DNA from: Siminovitchia thermophila
GTDB taxonomy: Bacteria > Bacillota > Bacilli > Bacillales > Bacillaceae_C
NCBI RefSeq assembly: GCF_016909185.1
Contig: NZ_JAFBFH010000016.1
Coordinates: 1 to 64,000 of the forward strand
Direction: 5' to 3'
DNA length: 64,000 nt
In this document: positions 47,653 through 57,819 of the stretch, one piece after another
Position numbering within the stretch: the stretch's first letter is position 1
Layout of the letters: every line of letters begins with the position of its first letter
Made by a program: the position numbers and the translations under genes
Notes under the pieces: model-generated
Databases searched by the model: none
What the model saw: the letters and a program-made list of their open reading frames with translations, nothing else
Told to the model about the DNA's origin: nothing

Positions 47653-48483
47653 TTGTTAAGAGATTTTGATGTACCTAAAACACCTATTGATCCGTATTTG
47701 CTTAAGAGGTGGGATCGCCAAATTAATTATTTTGCATTGTTCGAAAGGGAAGGTTTTAACGCTAGAAAGGCACAGGAAAAACTTAAAAATTCAACTGTAG
47801 CTGTAGTAGGAATTGGAGCAGGTGGTTCCTCGCTTATCAGCCTTTTATCCGCCGCAGGAATTGGAAACATAGTTGGGGTGGATTTCGATACAGTAGAAGA
47901 AGTTAATCTTCCATCACAAATATTTTTTAAAGAAAGCGATATTGGCGATCTTAAAGTGAAAGCAATTAAAAAGCATATAACCTCCTTTAACTCGAGTGTT
48001 AATTGTGAATTTTATAATAAGCGTGTTGAGTCAACAGAAGATGTATATGAAATTATAAAAGGTGCAGATTTTGTTTTTGATGCCATCGACGAACCTCTAT
48101 ACTATTCTGCACTTTGGGTAACAAGAGCTTGTTTAAAAGCAAATATTCCATATGTAAGCATTGGTTCTAGTGATAAAGCTTCTCGTGTAGGCCCTATGGT
48201 CATTCCAGGAAAAACACCTTGTTATGAATGTTTAGGTTTATTGCCTATCGATAAGTTTTTTTATGAACATAAATACGACGCTGCTATCATGGGTGCAAAT
48301 GTATTAATGGTTGCATCCATTGCTGTTCATGAAATGATTAAATTATTAACAGGATTTGCAACTCCTTCTGTTTTAGGCAAAACGCTTCATATTAATACTG
48401 AAAAAATGGCATTTGATTATATTGAACATGCCATTAAACCTGATTGTATCTGTCATTCTCTTATCACTTATGAGCATGCTTAA
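47653..48483 (+). CDS. ThiF/E1-like adenylyltransferase domain, MccB type
   Basis: This 276-residue adenylating domain has RWDRQINYFALFE (cf. the R-Y/W-x-R segment of MccB), then the nucleotide loop AVVGIGAGGSSLISLL, DFDTVEEVNLPSQIFF, the switch sequence DAIDEPLYYSALWV and VIPGKTPCYECLG. The last of these carries CxxC; with CIC near the end it could hold zinc. In MccB the equivalent enzyme adenylates the C-terminal Asn of its peptide. There is no good ribosome binding site for the TTG at 47653 and no ATG for many codons, which supports it being the second part of the gene starting near 47441. It is AT-rich and probably acquired. Confidence 0.85.
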   Translation: MLRDFDVPKTPIDPYLLKRWDRQINYFALFEREGFNARKAQEKLKNSTVAVVGIGAGGSSLISLLSAAGIGNIVGVDFDTVEEVNLPSQIFFKESDIGDLKVKAIKKHITSFNSSVNCEFYNKRVESTEDVYEIIKGADFVFDAIDEPLYYSALWVTRACLKANIPYVSIGSSDKASRVGPMVIPGKTPCYECLGLLPIDKFFYEHKYDAAIMGANVLMVASIAVHEMIKLLTGFATPSVLGKTLHINTEKMAFDYIEHAIKPDCICHSLITYEHA

Positions 48484-48495
48484 GGGTGGTATCTG

Positions 48496-49830
48496 ATGAA
48501 GGAAAAACTGAATAAGGTTTACTCAAAAAAAGAAATATTTCGCCAGTGGTTTCCATTGGCACTTAGTACAAGTATTCTTTTTATTGAAGTTCCTATCATG
48601 TTATTTTTTATATCAAGAATGGAAGATCCCAGTAAAAACATCATCGCTTTTAGTATGGGGCTGGGTTTTATATTTATTTTGAATAGCACTGTGCAGTACT
48701 TGACATCTGTCAGCGCAAAATTGTCTAGTAACCAACCTTCATTTTTTCGTCTTTTAAGGTTCTCTCTCATTTACAGTACTTGTTTAGTAGTGTGTGGATG
48801 GTTATTCCTGACTACTCCTATTTTCGATTGGTTTTTTGAAAAGGTTCTCTCTATAAATGACTCTCATACAATGGAACTTATTAAACAAGGATGTTTAGTC
48901 TTAAGCTTTTCTCCTTTAGCAGTTGCGTGGAGAAGGGTATATCAAGGCCGCTGGATTAAACGGGAAGCTACTGAAGTCATTACTTTGAGTACTTTATTTC
49001 GGCTTTTTTCAGGAATAACGATTGCTGCTTTTTTTTATCTATTCCATTCAGTTGATGGTGTAATGGTTGGCGCTTATGCTTTGGTCATTAGCGCATTTGT
49101 TGAAGCGATTGTAGTGACAGTCTGGAGAAAGCAAACGAAGAGAAATATCCCTGCTACTGGAGATATCGTCAGTATTTCAATGATATGGAAGTCACATTCC
49201 CCCCTTGCTATTACAGGGTTTTTACTTACTTTGGATACACCTATTTTTTTGATAGGGATAAGCAACGCGCCAAATCTTGCGGAGGAGTCTTTAGTGGTAT
49301 GGCAAATTGTTCTTAGTTTTATTTATATGATCGGTGGAGTTGCTCTTGAGTTGCAGAACATAACCATTAATCTAAGTAATAACGTTCAGTCTATCATCCA
49401 TTTGCGGAACTTCAGCTTACTATTAGGGATCAGCTTAAGTGCTATTTTATTAACTGTCGTCGTTACCCCACTAGGTGAACTTTATTATATAAAATTGATG
49501 GGATTACAGGAGGAGTATTTTTATCTGGCTAACGTCTCAACAGCCATTATGTTGATCACTCCTATTTTTTTCTCGATTCAAAGTAACTTGCGCGGAAGAT
49601 TAATTTGCTTAGAAAAAGAAAAGTATGTGGAACGTTCAATGTATATTAATATCATTGTCATGACACTGGTGCTGCTTTTTCTTAATATGGGCTCCTCCCT
49701 TCCTGGCGCAATGATAGCTGCCATATCGCTTGTTTCGGCCATGTTAATAGAAACGGCAACCCTTTATGGAGTGTTGAAATGGATATCACACAAAGAAAAT
49801 GAAGATGGAAAAAAGGAGAAGACTGGATAA
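48496..49830 (+). CDS. MATE-like multidrug/peptide exporter
   Basis: This 444-residue membrane protein has about twelve hydrophobic helices arranged as two similar halves, with a polar loop near residue 215 (RKQTKRNIPATGD). Recognisable spots are QWFPLALSTSILFIEVPIM in the first helix and RRVYQGRWIKREATEV after the fourth. The size and pattern suggest the MATE or polysaccharide-flippase superfamily; I am not certain which branch. It starts 13 bases after the adenylating domain, with GGTGG before the ATG, so it is co-transcribed. Microcin C loci usually encode an exporter here that also protects the producer, so export and immunity are the likely roles. Confidence 0.75.
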   Translation: MKEKLNKVYSKKEIFRQWFPLALSTSILFIEVPIMLFFISRMEDPSKNIIAFSMGLGFIFILNSTVQYLTSVSAKLSSNQPSFFRLLRFSLIYSTCLVVCGWLFLTTPIFDWFFEKVLSINDSHTMELIKQGCLVLSFSPLAVAWRRVYQGRWIKREATEVITLSTLFRLFSGITIAAFFYLFHSVDGVMVGAYALVISAFVEAIVVTVWRKQTKRNIPATGDIVSISMIWKSHSPLAITGFLLTLDTPIFLIGISNAPNLAEESLVVWQIVLSFIYMIGGVALELQNITINLSNNVQSIIHLRNFSLLLGISLSAILLTVVVTPLGELYYIKLMGLQEEYFYLANVSTAIMLITPIFFSIQSNLRGRLICLEKEKYVERSMYINIIVMTLVLLFLNMGSSLPGAMIAAISLVSAMLIETATLYGVLKWISHKENEDGKKEKTG

Positions 49831-50492
49831 CCCATAAAAAAAGTGTTGCCATTATTTAACTTTTGTTAGACACAATACCGCTTGCTACATTTGGTGTCCA
49901 ATTCTCCTTGAATATTCAACCTTGAATTTTTTTATCTGAAATGGATCATTCGAATACCTTTTTCCTCCCATCCTCAGGCCTGCTCTTACTCCTGATATAA
50001 TGTTTTTCACCGTCCATTTCATTTTCCCATCCGCATTGAAACAAACCGCTTGGCTCCTCCGTGGCAATATAAACTTCCAGTAAGTCCTATTTCAAGCAAT
50101 CGAGGTAAAACGAGAATGGTAACAGGGGTCAACTGCCAGTAAACGCCTGATTGGTTCGGATCAAGTAAAAACTTCGGCAACGAGACATCTCCCGCACAAA
50201 AAAGCCCTCTTCTTTTTCAAGATGCCGATCCCAAGGCATTGTGAAGTACAGGATGTACGGCGCGATCTTAGCCTTTGTTCTCCATCCTATTAGCGGACTA
50301 ATGTAGTTTTTATAAAACAGATTGATCACTTGGAACAAAATTCGATTGTTTAAAATAAAGATTGAGAATTGATAATAAAGATTGATTAAAAATCCATTTT
50401 TAATCCAGGATTTTCCTTATTTAACAATCGACCCATTATCTTGATTAAGTGATATGATTCAATTAGATCAATTTTGTTTAGGGGGCGACATT
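49831..50492. other. AT-rich stretch without a recognisable gene
   Basis: Two minus-strand frames (49885-50067 and 50129-50338) lack ribosome binding sites and recognisable domains. On the minus strand, IATEEPSGLFQCGWENEMDG can be read between stop codons, which suggests a decayed gene. A T-rich track and a possible promoter precede the small membrane protein at 50493. Confidence 0.4.
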
Positions 50493-50675
50493 ATGGCTAA
50501 AATATCAAAGGCATACTTCGGACTTATTGCGGGTGTCCTCACAGGAATTATAGTTGTGAGTATGCTTCGGAACGGAGAAATAAATTGGGTAGTAACCGGG
50601 ACTACATTTTCCCTTTCTGTATTAGCGTTCTTTGCTATATTGATTACTCGTTTGGGAATCCAAAATAGACATTAA
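50493..50675 (+). CDS. Small two-helix membrane protein
   Basis: This 60-residue protein has two hydrophobic helices. The first is AYFGLIAGVLTGIIVVSML (about 6-24), then the polar loop RNGEINWVVTG, then TFSLSVLAFFAILITRLG (about 38-55). The start is ATG 50493 after AGGGGGCG. I do not recognise the family. Its place downstream of the microcin C-like genes would suit an immunity protein, but there is no direct sign of that. Confidence 0.55.
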   Translation: MAKISKAYFGLIAGVLTGIIVVSMLRNGEINWVVTGTTFSLSVLAFFAILITRLGIQNRH

Positions 50676-50679
50676 ATAA

Positions 50680-50916
50680 ATGAAAATCACTTTAAGGGGA
50701 TGTCTTTTTGGAAAGGAAAGTGAAAAAAGATTTCAGGTTATATCTGGGTTTGTTGCAGGGGTATTTCTTGTGTTAATAATACCTTTTTTCTTTAAAATTT
50801 TTAGTGAAGCATTGTTTCAGAATCGGGCGCTATTCTTGAATAACAAAGGTGGAAAACGATCAAACTTTTTTATCCCGCATGTAAGGTGCCAATACACTAC
50901 TTCAAGACCTGAGTAG
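50680..50916 (+). CDS. Small hydrophobic protein, possibly truncated
   Basis: This 78-codon frame contains one strong helix, ISGFVAGVFLVLIIPFFFKIF (given in part), similar in pattern to the first helix of the preceding protein (FGLIAGVLTGIIVV). The best ribosome binding site, AAGGGGATG, points to a TTG in another frame (50708). That frame gives only 22 codons, so the gene may be frameshifted. The last 16 or so codons fall inside the structured repeat at 50869. It looks like a decayed or truncated paralogue of the preceding gene. Confidence 0.35.
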   Translation: MKITLRGCLFGKESEKRFQVISGFVAGVFLVLIIPFFFKIFSEALFQNRALFLNNKGGKRSNFFIPHVRCQYTTSRPE

Positions 50917-51005
50917 ATACAAAAGGTCTAAGTGGAGAAAACGGCACCTACATGCCTGGTTCGTTCAACTAACATTCAGTAGGCGAGGGAAGAAAACGCC
51001 TCCTG
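50869..51005 (+). repeat. Structured dispersed repeat, copy B
   Basis: This is the inverted partner of the element at 96-235. Its first hairpin pairs GCATGTAAGGTGCC with GGCACCTACATGC (one bulge), with an inner stem near AAGACCT and AGGTCT. Its second hairpin pairs CATTCAGTAGGCG with CGCCTCCTGAATG, 12 of 13 positions. Both stems are better preserved here than in copy A. It closes the AT-rich island just before rqcH. Confidence 0.75.
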
Positions 51006-51076
51006 AATGAAGTTTCACTTAATGAAAATGGAACAGTTCACCCTTTTAGAGATTCGGATGGTGTTGGACTTTTCAT

Positions 51077-52786
51077 TTAGATTCGCATTGCTTTGACTTG
51101 TTCCTCGTCAGGAGTGACATAGAGCGTTTCTTGATGATCGTAAATGACAAATCCCGGTTTGGCTCCTTTTGGTTTGTGAACATGGCGGACCTTTGTATAG
51201 TCAACCGGTACGGAAGACGAATGTTTTGCTTTGCTGAAATACGCGGCTAGCATGGCAGCTTCAAGCAGCGTTTGTTCAGAAGGCTCTTTGCTTCTTATGA
51301 CTACATGTGAACCGGGAATATCTTTCGTATGCAGCCATATGTCATCACGGCGGGCCAGTTTATTCGTCAAATAATCGTTTTGCTTATTGTTCTTTCCGAC
51401 AAGTATGTCCGTTTGGTCACTTGATCTATATTTCTCAATAAGCGGTTTAGCATCGCTTTTTTTCTTGAAGCCGCGTTTGGCTTTTCGTCTGATATAGCCG
51501 CCTTCAATGAGCTCTTCCCTGATTTCTTCAATATCTTTTACGGATGCTGATTCGAGTTGTTGGAGCAGAACGTCGAAATATCGTATTTCTTCCATGGCCA
51601 GTTCCATCTGCTCTTTGACCGCCTGAATGGAATTTTTCGCTTTTTGATATTTTTTGAAATAGTTCTGGGCGTTTTCGGCCGGGCTTTTTCTGGGGTCCAA
51701 TGGGATGGTTAATTTTCCACCGTTTTCATCATAATAATTGATCACTTCAATCTCTTTCATGCCTTTTTTTACAGCATGCATGTTTGCTGTCAGCAATTCT
51801 CCCAACAGTTGAAGCTCGTCGGCTTTCTCGGCTTTTTCCAAAGTGGCCTCAAGCTTAATAAGCTTTTTTTCATTTTTTTCTTTCTCGTTTTTCATCAGTC
51901 GTTCCAAATCAAGCGTTTGCTGTCTGACACGATCCCGTTCTGCTTTTCCAAAGTAAAAATGGTCAAGCATTTCACTTAAACTGGTAAAAGACTTATGCTT
52001 ATCCCCAATATGTTTGAGGGGAAACAAATAAAAGTCGCTTTTATGTTCAGTTACTGTCAACGAATAATCATATTGATGCAGCTTTAGTTTTTCCATTATG
52101 TTTAGGAACACCGGAGGCAGCGTTTTGGGGTTCACCAATCCCGCTCGGAATACAATTTCCTTTGCGGCAACAGGTGAAATGCCCGCAAACCGCTGGACAA
52201 TTTGTTTGTCGATTTTGCCGGCGTTAAAGTCAATATGCTTCAATATATCCAATTTGTCCGCTTTAAATGGGTCTTCTTTTTCCTGGGGAGGCGGATAAAC
52301 ATAAGTTGAGCCGGGCAATATCGTTCGATAGCTGTTCAATGATGAAGGGATGTGTTTGATGCTGTCAATTATTTTTTGAGTGTCCTTGTTTACAAGAATG
52401 ATATTGCTGTGCCTGCCCATGATTTCGATCTTCAACTGCTTGATCGTCTCATCCCCAAGATCGTTTCTTCCTTTCATTTCTATGACAATGATCCTCTCAA
52501 GGCCCGGCTGGTAAACACTTTGGACGGTGGCGCGTTCCAAATGTTTTCTGAGTATCATGCAAAACATCGGGGGTTCTTCCGGGTTGACCGTTGTTTCTTC
52601 CGTTATTTGAACCCGGGAATAATTGGGATGCGCGGAAACGAGTAGCTTTACATTTTTTCCCTTATTGCGGATAATGATCATAACTTCATTTTTGTAAGGT
52701 TGGTAAATTTTGTGGACTCTTCCACCCGTAAGTGCTTCATCCAGTTCTTTTGCCATTGCACGTGTAAATAAGCCGTCAAAAGCCAT
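51077..52786 (-). CDS. rqcH: Ribosome quality control factor RqcH (NFACT/YloA)
   Basis: This 569-residue protein binds stalled 50S subunits with peptidyl-tRNA and directs addition of C-terminal alanine tails. The NFACT-N domain begins MAFDGLFTRAMAKELDEAL and has KIYQPYKNEVMIIIR and RKHLERATV. A long coiled coil lies near residues 285-430. The C-terminal NFACT-R domain has ILVGKNNKQNDYLTNKLA, DDIWLHTKDIPGSHVVIRS and HVHKPKGAKPGFVIYDHQETL (given in part). The ATG at 52786 follows AAAGGAATG. It was formerly called a fibronectin-binding protein. It is divergent from the Ca2+ ATPase gene, as with yloA and yloB. Confidence 0.96.
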   Translation of the reverse strand: MAFDGLFTRAMAKELDEALTGGRVHKIYQPYKNEVMIIIRNKGKNVKLLVSAHPNYSRVQITEETTVNPEEPPMFCMILRKHLERATVQSVYQPGLERIIVIEMKGRNDLGDETIKQLKIEIMGRHSNIILVNKDTQKIIDSIKHIPSSLNSYRTILPGSTYVYPPPQEKEDPFKADKLDILKHIDFNAGKIDKQIVQRFAGISPVAAKEIVFRAGLVNPKTLPPVFLNIMEKLKLHQYDYSLTVTEHKSDFYLFPLKHIGDKHKSFTSLSEMLDHFYFGKAERDRVRQQTLDLERLMKNEKEKNEKKLIKLEATLEKAEKADELQLLGELLTANMHAVKKGMKEIEVINYYDENGGKLTIPLDPRKSPAENAQNYFKKYQKAKNSIQAVKEQMELAMEEIRYFDVLLQQLESASVKDIEEIREELIEGGYIRRKAKRGFKKKSDAKPLIEKYRSSDQTDILVGKNNKQNDYLTNKLARRDDIWLHTKDIPGSHVVIRSKEPSEQTLLEAAMLAAYFSKAKHSSSVPVDYTKVRHVHKPKGAKPGFVIYDHQETLYVTPDEEQVKAMRI

Positions 52787-52917
52787 ATAAAACATTCCTT
52801 TGCTTAAAATAAATTTCCCGTAGGAAAAATTATATCATGAAAGCCTTTCTTTCTGAATAAGCATGGAGTGATAAGGACAACTACTACTTCTTTTGAAGGG
52901 AAGGCGGGTGTTGCTTG

Positions 52918-55605
52918 TTGAAATTCCATCAAATGAAACTAGAAGAAGTGGAACAAACACTTCATACGAATATAACGAATGGTTTGACTCGTAAAGCTGT
53001 TCATAAAAAACGGGAGAAGTTCGGCTGGAATGAATTGTCCGAGGGGGAGCGGCCGTCGGCTATCCTGCTCTTTTTTAACCAATTTAAAGATTTTATGGTG
53101 CTTGTTCTTCTGGCAGCTACGCTTATTTCCGGACTCCTCGGTGAATACCTGGATGCGGTGGCCATCATGGTCATTGTTTTAATAAACGGTTTCTTAGGCT
53201 TTTTACAGGAAAATAAAGCAGAAAAGTCCCTGCAGGCGTTAAAAAATTTATCGGCTCCGCAAGTTACTGTGTTGCGGGATGGCGAATGGCAAAAGATCAA
53301 TTCGAAAGAAGTTGTTCCCGGGGATATTATCAAATTTGCAAGCGGTGACCGGATTGGCGCTGATATGCGGATTATTGCCGCGAATAATTTGGAGATTGAG
53401 GAATCTGCTTTAACTGGTGAATCCATCCCTGCTCCGAAATTTACAGAACCCATTGCTGAAACGAATCCGCCGCTAGGGGATTTGGCGAACATGGCATTTA
53501 AGGGAACGTTGGTTACTCGCGGAAATGGGGTAGGGGTTGTGACCGCTATTGGAATGTCCACAGTGATGGGCAATATAGCCGGAATGATCCAGACAGCCGA
53601 ATCCGTTATGACGCCTTTGCAAAGAAGGTTGGATCAACTCGGAAAAATATTGATTTCCGTGGCACTTGTTTTGACAGTACTTGTCGTCATTACGGGAATC
53701 ATCCATGGCCACGATGTTTATACGATGTTCTTGGCGGGAGTTTCCTTGGCTGTGGCGGCTATTCCCGAAGGTTTGCCGGCCATCGTTACGATCGCATTAT
53801 CTCTTGGCGTGCAGCGGATGATACGAAAAAATGCGATTGTTCGCAAGCTGCCGGCTGTTGAAACACTTGGGTGCGCATCTATTATTTGTTCGGACAAGAC
53901 CGGAACGATGACCCAAAACAAAATGACTGTGACAAAAATTTGGAATGGTGGAAAAGACTGGGATGTAACGGGAACCGGATATCATCTTGAGGGCGAATTT
54001 TTTTATCAGGATCATAAGGTGGACGTGCTGAAGGAAAAAACACTTCAACAATTGCTCATTTTTGGAGCCTTATGCAATAACGCCTCCGTTTCTGTTACTG
54101 GTAATGAAGTCGAGTTGGATGGAGACCCGACGGAAGGCGCCTTATTGATTGCTGCCTTGAAAGCGGGATATGAAAAACAGACGCTATTAAATGAATTTAC
54201 AGTTGAAAAAGAATATCCGTTTGATTCTGAACGAAAAATGATGAGTGTGCTTGTCAAGGATCGCTCCGGCCGCCGTTTGATTATTTCCAAAGGGGCACCG
54301 GATGTGCTCATTACGAAATGCCAAAGGGCTTTATGGGGCGAAACCGTAAAACCGATTAATGATTTCATTCGAAAAGAGGTAGACGGGGCGGTCGAGGAGC
54401 TTGCTGTCCAAGCATTGAGGACGATTGCCGTCGGTTGCAAAGAACTCCACTCCCCAGACATTCCGCAAACGGCTCAAGAGGCCGAAAGCGGCCTGACGTT
54501 TATCGGGTTATTCGGAATGATCGATCCGCCGCGTCCCGAAGTGAAAGCCGCCGTTGAAGAGTGTCGCCAGGCCGGAATTAAAACCATTATGATTACCGGT
54601 GATCACGTCGTTACCGCCCGGGCCATTGCCAAACAATTGGGGATACTGGAAACAGGAAAGGAAAGCAGAAACGTGATGGACGGACAAATGCTGGACGATA
54701 TGTCCGTTCAGGAGCTGGAAGGAACCGTTGAGGATGTTGGGGTGTTTGCCCGGGTATCTCCAGAACATAAATTGAAGATTGTCAAGGCATTGCAAAACAG
54801 AGGCCATGTTGTCGCCATGACCGGTGACGGGGTAAACGACGCGCCCGCGATCAAAGCGGCTGATATCGGAATTGCCATGGGAATTACTGGAACAGACGTG
54901 TCAAAAGAAGCATCTTCTTTAATTTTACTTGACGATAACTTTGCCACCATCAAGGCCGCCATCAAGGAAGGGCGGAACATTTATGAAAACATTCGTAAAT
55001 TCATCCGTTATTTACTGGCTTCAAATGTAGGGGAAATTCTTGTGATGTTATTCGCGATGCTCTTGTACCTGCCGCTTCCGTTGGTCCCCATTCAAATTTT
55101 ATGGGTCAATCTTGTAACTGATGGATTGCCGGCCATGGCTCTTGGGTTGGACCAGCCTGAAGAAAATGTGATGCACAGAAAACCGCGGCATCCAAAGGAA
55201 GGTGTCTTTGCCCGCAAGCTAGGGTGGAAAATTGTTTCCCGCGGATTTTTGATCGGCATCGTTTCGTTAATTGCTTTTATCATCGTCTACAGACGGGATC
55301 CTTCTGATCTTTCCTATGCCCAGACGATTGCTTTTACTACCCTTGTACTGTCCCAGCTTATACATGTTTTTGATTGCCGAAGCGAAATATCCGTTTTTTC
55401 AAGAAATCCGTTTGAAAACAAGTACTTGGTTTGGGCTGTCATTTCCTCGGCATTGCTGACTGTGGCGGTTATTTATATCCCGGTACTCCAGCCGATTTTT
55501 CATACTGTCCCCATTTTACCTTTGGACTGGTTGTTGGTATTGGGTCTCAGTTGTTTCCCGACTTTCTTATTGGCAGGTTCATTGTTTTCAAGAAAAAACA
55601 AATAA
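52918..55605 (+). CDS. yloB: P-type calcium-transporting ATPase (YloB)
   Basis: This 895-residue P2A-type ATPase resembles SERCA and transports Ca2+ out of the cytoplasm. The phosphorylation motif is ICSDKTGTMTQNKMTVT, with the Asp near residue 326. TGES marks the actuator domain, KGAPD the nucleotide domain and MTGDGVNDAPAIKAADIGIAM the hinge (shown in part). The helix 4 motif is AAIPEGLPAIV, with Ca-binding Glu. Ten membrane helices are expected. The start is uncertain between adjacent TTG codons; 52918 gives the family start MKFHQM. GGCGGGTG lies upstream. Homologous to B. subtilis YloB, which matters for spore germination and Ca2+ homeostasis. Confidence 0.95.
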   Translation: MKFHQMKLEEVEQTLHTNITNGLTRKAVHKKREKFGWNELSEGERPSAILLFFNQFKDFMVLVLLAATLISGLLGEYLDAVAIMVIVLINGFLGFLQENKAEKSLQALKNLSAPQVTVLRDGEWQKINSKEVVPGDIIKFASGDRIGADMRIIAANNLEIEESALTGESIPAPKFTEPIAETNPPLGDLANMAFKGTLVTRGNGVGVVTAIGMSTVMGNIAGMIQTAESVMTPLQRRLDQLGKILISVALVLTVLVVITGIIHGHDVYTMFLAGVSLAVAAIPEGLPAIVTIALSLGVQRMIRKNAIVRKLPAVETLGCASIICSDKTGTMTQNKMTVTKIWNGGKDWDVTGTGYHLEGEFFYQDHKVDVLKEKTLQQLLIFGALCNNASVSVTGNEVELDGDPTEGALLIAALKAGYEKQTLLNEFTVEKEYPFDSERKMMSVLVKDRSGRRLIISKGAPDVLITKCQRALWGETVKPINDFIRKEVDGAVEELAVQALRTIAVGCKELHSPDIPQTAQEAESGLTFIGLFGMIDPPRPEVKAAVEECRQAGIKTIMITGDHVVTARAIAKQLGILETGKESRNVMDGQMLDDMSVQELEGTVEDVGVFARVSPEHKLKIVKALQNRGHVVAMTGDGVNDAPAIKAADIGIAMGITGTDVSKEASSLILLDDNFATIKAAIKEGRNIYENIRKFIRYLLASNVGEILVMLFAMLLYLPLPLVPIQILWVNLVTDGLPAMALGLDQPEENVMHRKPRHPKEGVFARKLGWKIVSRGFLIGIVSLIAFIIVYRRDPSDLSYAQTIAFTTLVLSQLIHVFDCRSEISVFSRNPFENKYLVWAVISSALLTVAVIYIPVLQPIFHTVPILPLDWLLVLGLSCFPTFLLAGSLFSRKNK

Positions 55606-55624
55606 TGTTATGATATAATCGATG

Positions 55625-55657
55625 AAGGTAATAGGATGAAGCTATTACCTTTCTTAT
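55625..55657 (+). terminator. Intrinsic terminator after yloB
   Basis: AAGGTAATAG pairs perfectly with CTATTACCTT around a seven-base loop and is followed by TCTTATT. Confidence 0.75.
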
Positions 55658-55687
55658 TGTGTATGAAGCGACCGGGAGTGACTGTGA

Positions 55688-56563
55688 ATGGCTGCAAGCA
55701 TGACGGGATTTGGACGAAGCATAAAACAAACGGAAAATTTGAGCATTCAAGTAGAAATAAAAACGGTTAACCACCGTTTTTTGGAATATAGCATCAAATT
55801 ACCCCAAGCTTTCGCCTATGCTGATATGGAAATAAGAAAATGCTTGAACAAATACATAAAGCGGGGCCGGGTAGAGGTTCATGCAACGTTTTCTGGCACA
55901 TGGAATGCGGCAAAGGAATTGCATATTGACTGGAATCTTTTAGACAGTTATTATCAGTTTATACAGCAGGCCAGCGAAAGGTATCAATTGCCTTCAGACC
56001 TGTCGGTTACGGATGTATTACATATTGATGAAGCAGTAGTTGTCAGCGAAGGCAGGCGAGATGTCGACGATCTTGTTACTGTCCTGATGGAGGCTGTTGA
56101 AGAAGCCGCAGATAAACTTCTGGAAATGCGGATAAGGGAAGGAGAAAACTTGCTTTCCGATCTGGCAAACCACATTTCTTCGTTACATCTCCTCGTAGAA
56201 AAGGCAAAGATGCAGGCTCCAAAAGCAGAAATGGCTTATCGGAAAAAACTTGAAAAGAAATTGAAAGATGTGGCTGGCGACATGTTAGATGACACAAGAA
56301 TCGCAACGGAGGCGGCTGTTTTTGCCGATAAATCCGATATAAGTGAAGAGCTGGCCAGGCTTGCAAGCCATATCGCACAGTTTACAGAAACAATGAACTC
56401 CAAGGGACCCGTCGGTCGGAAACTCGATTTCATTATCCAAGAAATGAACAGGGAAGCGAATACAATTGGTTCAAAAGGAAGCGATTCTGACATTTCGTCG
56501 CTCGTAGTGGAAATGAAAGTGTTGATCGAAAAGCTACGGGAGCAAGTGCAAAATTTGGAGTAA
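55688..56563 (+). CDS. yloC: YicC family endoribonuclease (YloC)
   Basis: This is a 291-residue protein of the YicC family. The N-terminal domain starts SMTGFGRSIKQ and has VNHRFLEYSIKLPQ and YIKRGRVEVH. The C-terminal DUF1732 domain has DISEELARLASHIAQF, GPVGRKLDFIIQEMNREANT and the ending SSLVVEMKVLIEKLREQVQNLE (given in part). E. coli YicC is an endoribonuclease that promotes RyhB decay and its Bacillus relatives share the fold. The ATG follows GGGAGTGA. It leads the remA-gmk-rpoZ group, as in B. subtilis. Confidence 0.93.
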   Translation: MAASMTGFGRSIKQTENLSIQVEIKTVNHRFLEYSIKLPQAFAYADMEIRKCLNKYIKRGRVEVHATFSGTWNAAKELHIDWNLLDSYYQFIQQASERYQLPSDLSVTDVLHIDEAVVVSEGRRDVDDLVTVLMEAVEEAADKLLEMRIREGENLLSDLANHISSLHLLVEKAKMQAPKAEMAYRKKLEKKLKDVAGDMLDDTRIATEAAVFADKSDISEELARLASHIAQFTETMNSKGPVGRKLDFIIQEMNREANTIGSKGSDSDISSLVVEMKVLIEKLREQVQNLE

Positions 56564-56609
56564 ATAACGGTTGTAAAAGCAAACAACCGTCAATACTGGG
56601 AGGAGCAGC

Positions 56610-57493
<884 letters not shown>

Positions 57494-57494
57494 C

Positions 57495-57707
57495 ATGCTA
57501 TATCCTTCTATTGATAAGTTAATGGAAGTGATTGACTCCAAATATTCACTCGTTTCCATTGCCGCAAAAAGAGCCCGTGATCTGAAGGATCATAACAAGC
57601 CTCTTTTGGAAAAATACGTTTCCCATAAATATGTCGGCAAGGCATTGGAAGAAATAAATGAAGGTGTCCTCAAAGTCAAGGTCGAAGACAACGCGCTAGC
57701 CGAATAG
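57495..57707 (+). CDS. rpoZ: RNA polymerase omega subunit
   Basis: This 70-residue omega subunit begins [20 protein letters not shown], with AAKRARDL next, which is the family core. It helps fold and hold the beta-prime subunit. [17 protein letters not shown] completes the conserved part. GGAGGTGG overlaps the end of gmk, so translation is coupled. A terminator follows 10 bases after the stop codon. Confidence 0.97.
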   Translation: MLYPSIDKLMEVIDSKYSLVSIAAKRARDLKDHNKPLLEKYVSHKYVGKALEEINEGVLKVKVEDNALAE

Positions 57708-57717
57708 GGAAAATAAT

Positions 57718-57750
57718 CAACCTGTCCGCCAGGATAGGTTGTTTTTTCTT
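57718..57750 (+). terminator. Intrinsic terminator after rpoZ
   Basis: CAACCTGTCC pairs with GGATAGGTTG around GCCA and is followed by TTTTTTCTTTT. Confidence 0.9.
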
Positions 57751-57819
57751 TTCTATAACACGATTATCATTCATAATAGAAGAAAATAAGAAAAGTGTAC
57801 AATAAAGGAGATATATGTC

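Noticed and set aside
49885-50338. Two minus-strand frames of 60 and 69 codons
   Set aside because: No ribosome binding sites and no recognisable domains; at most a decayed gene.
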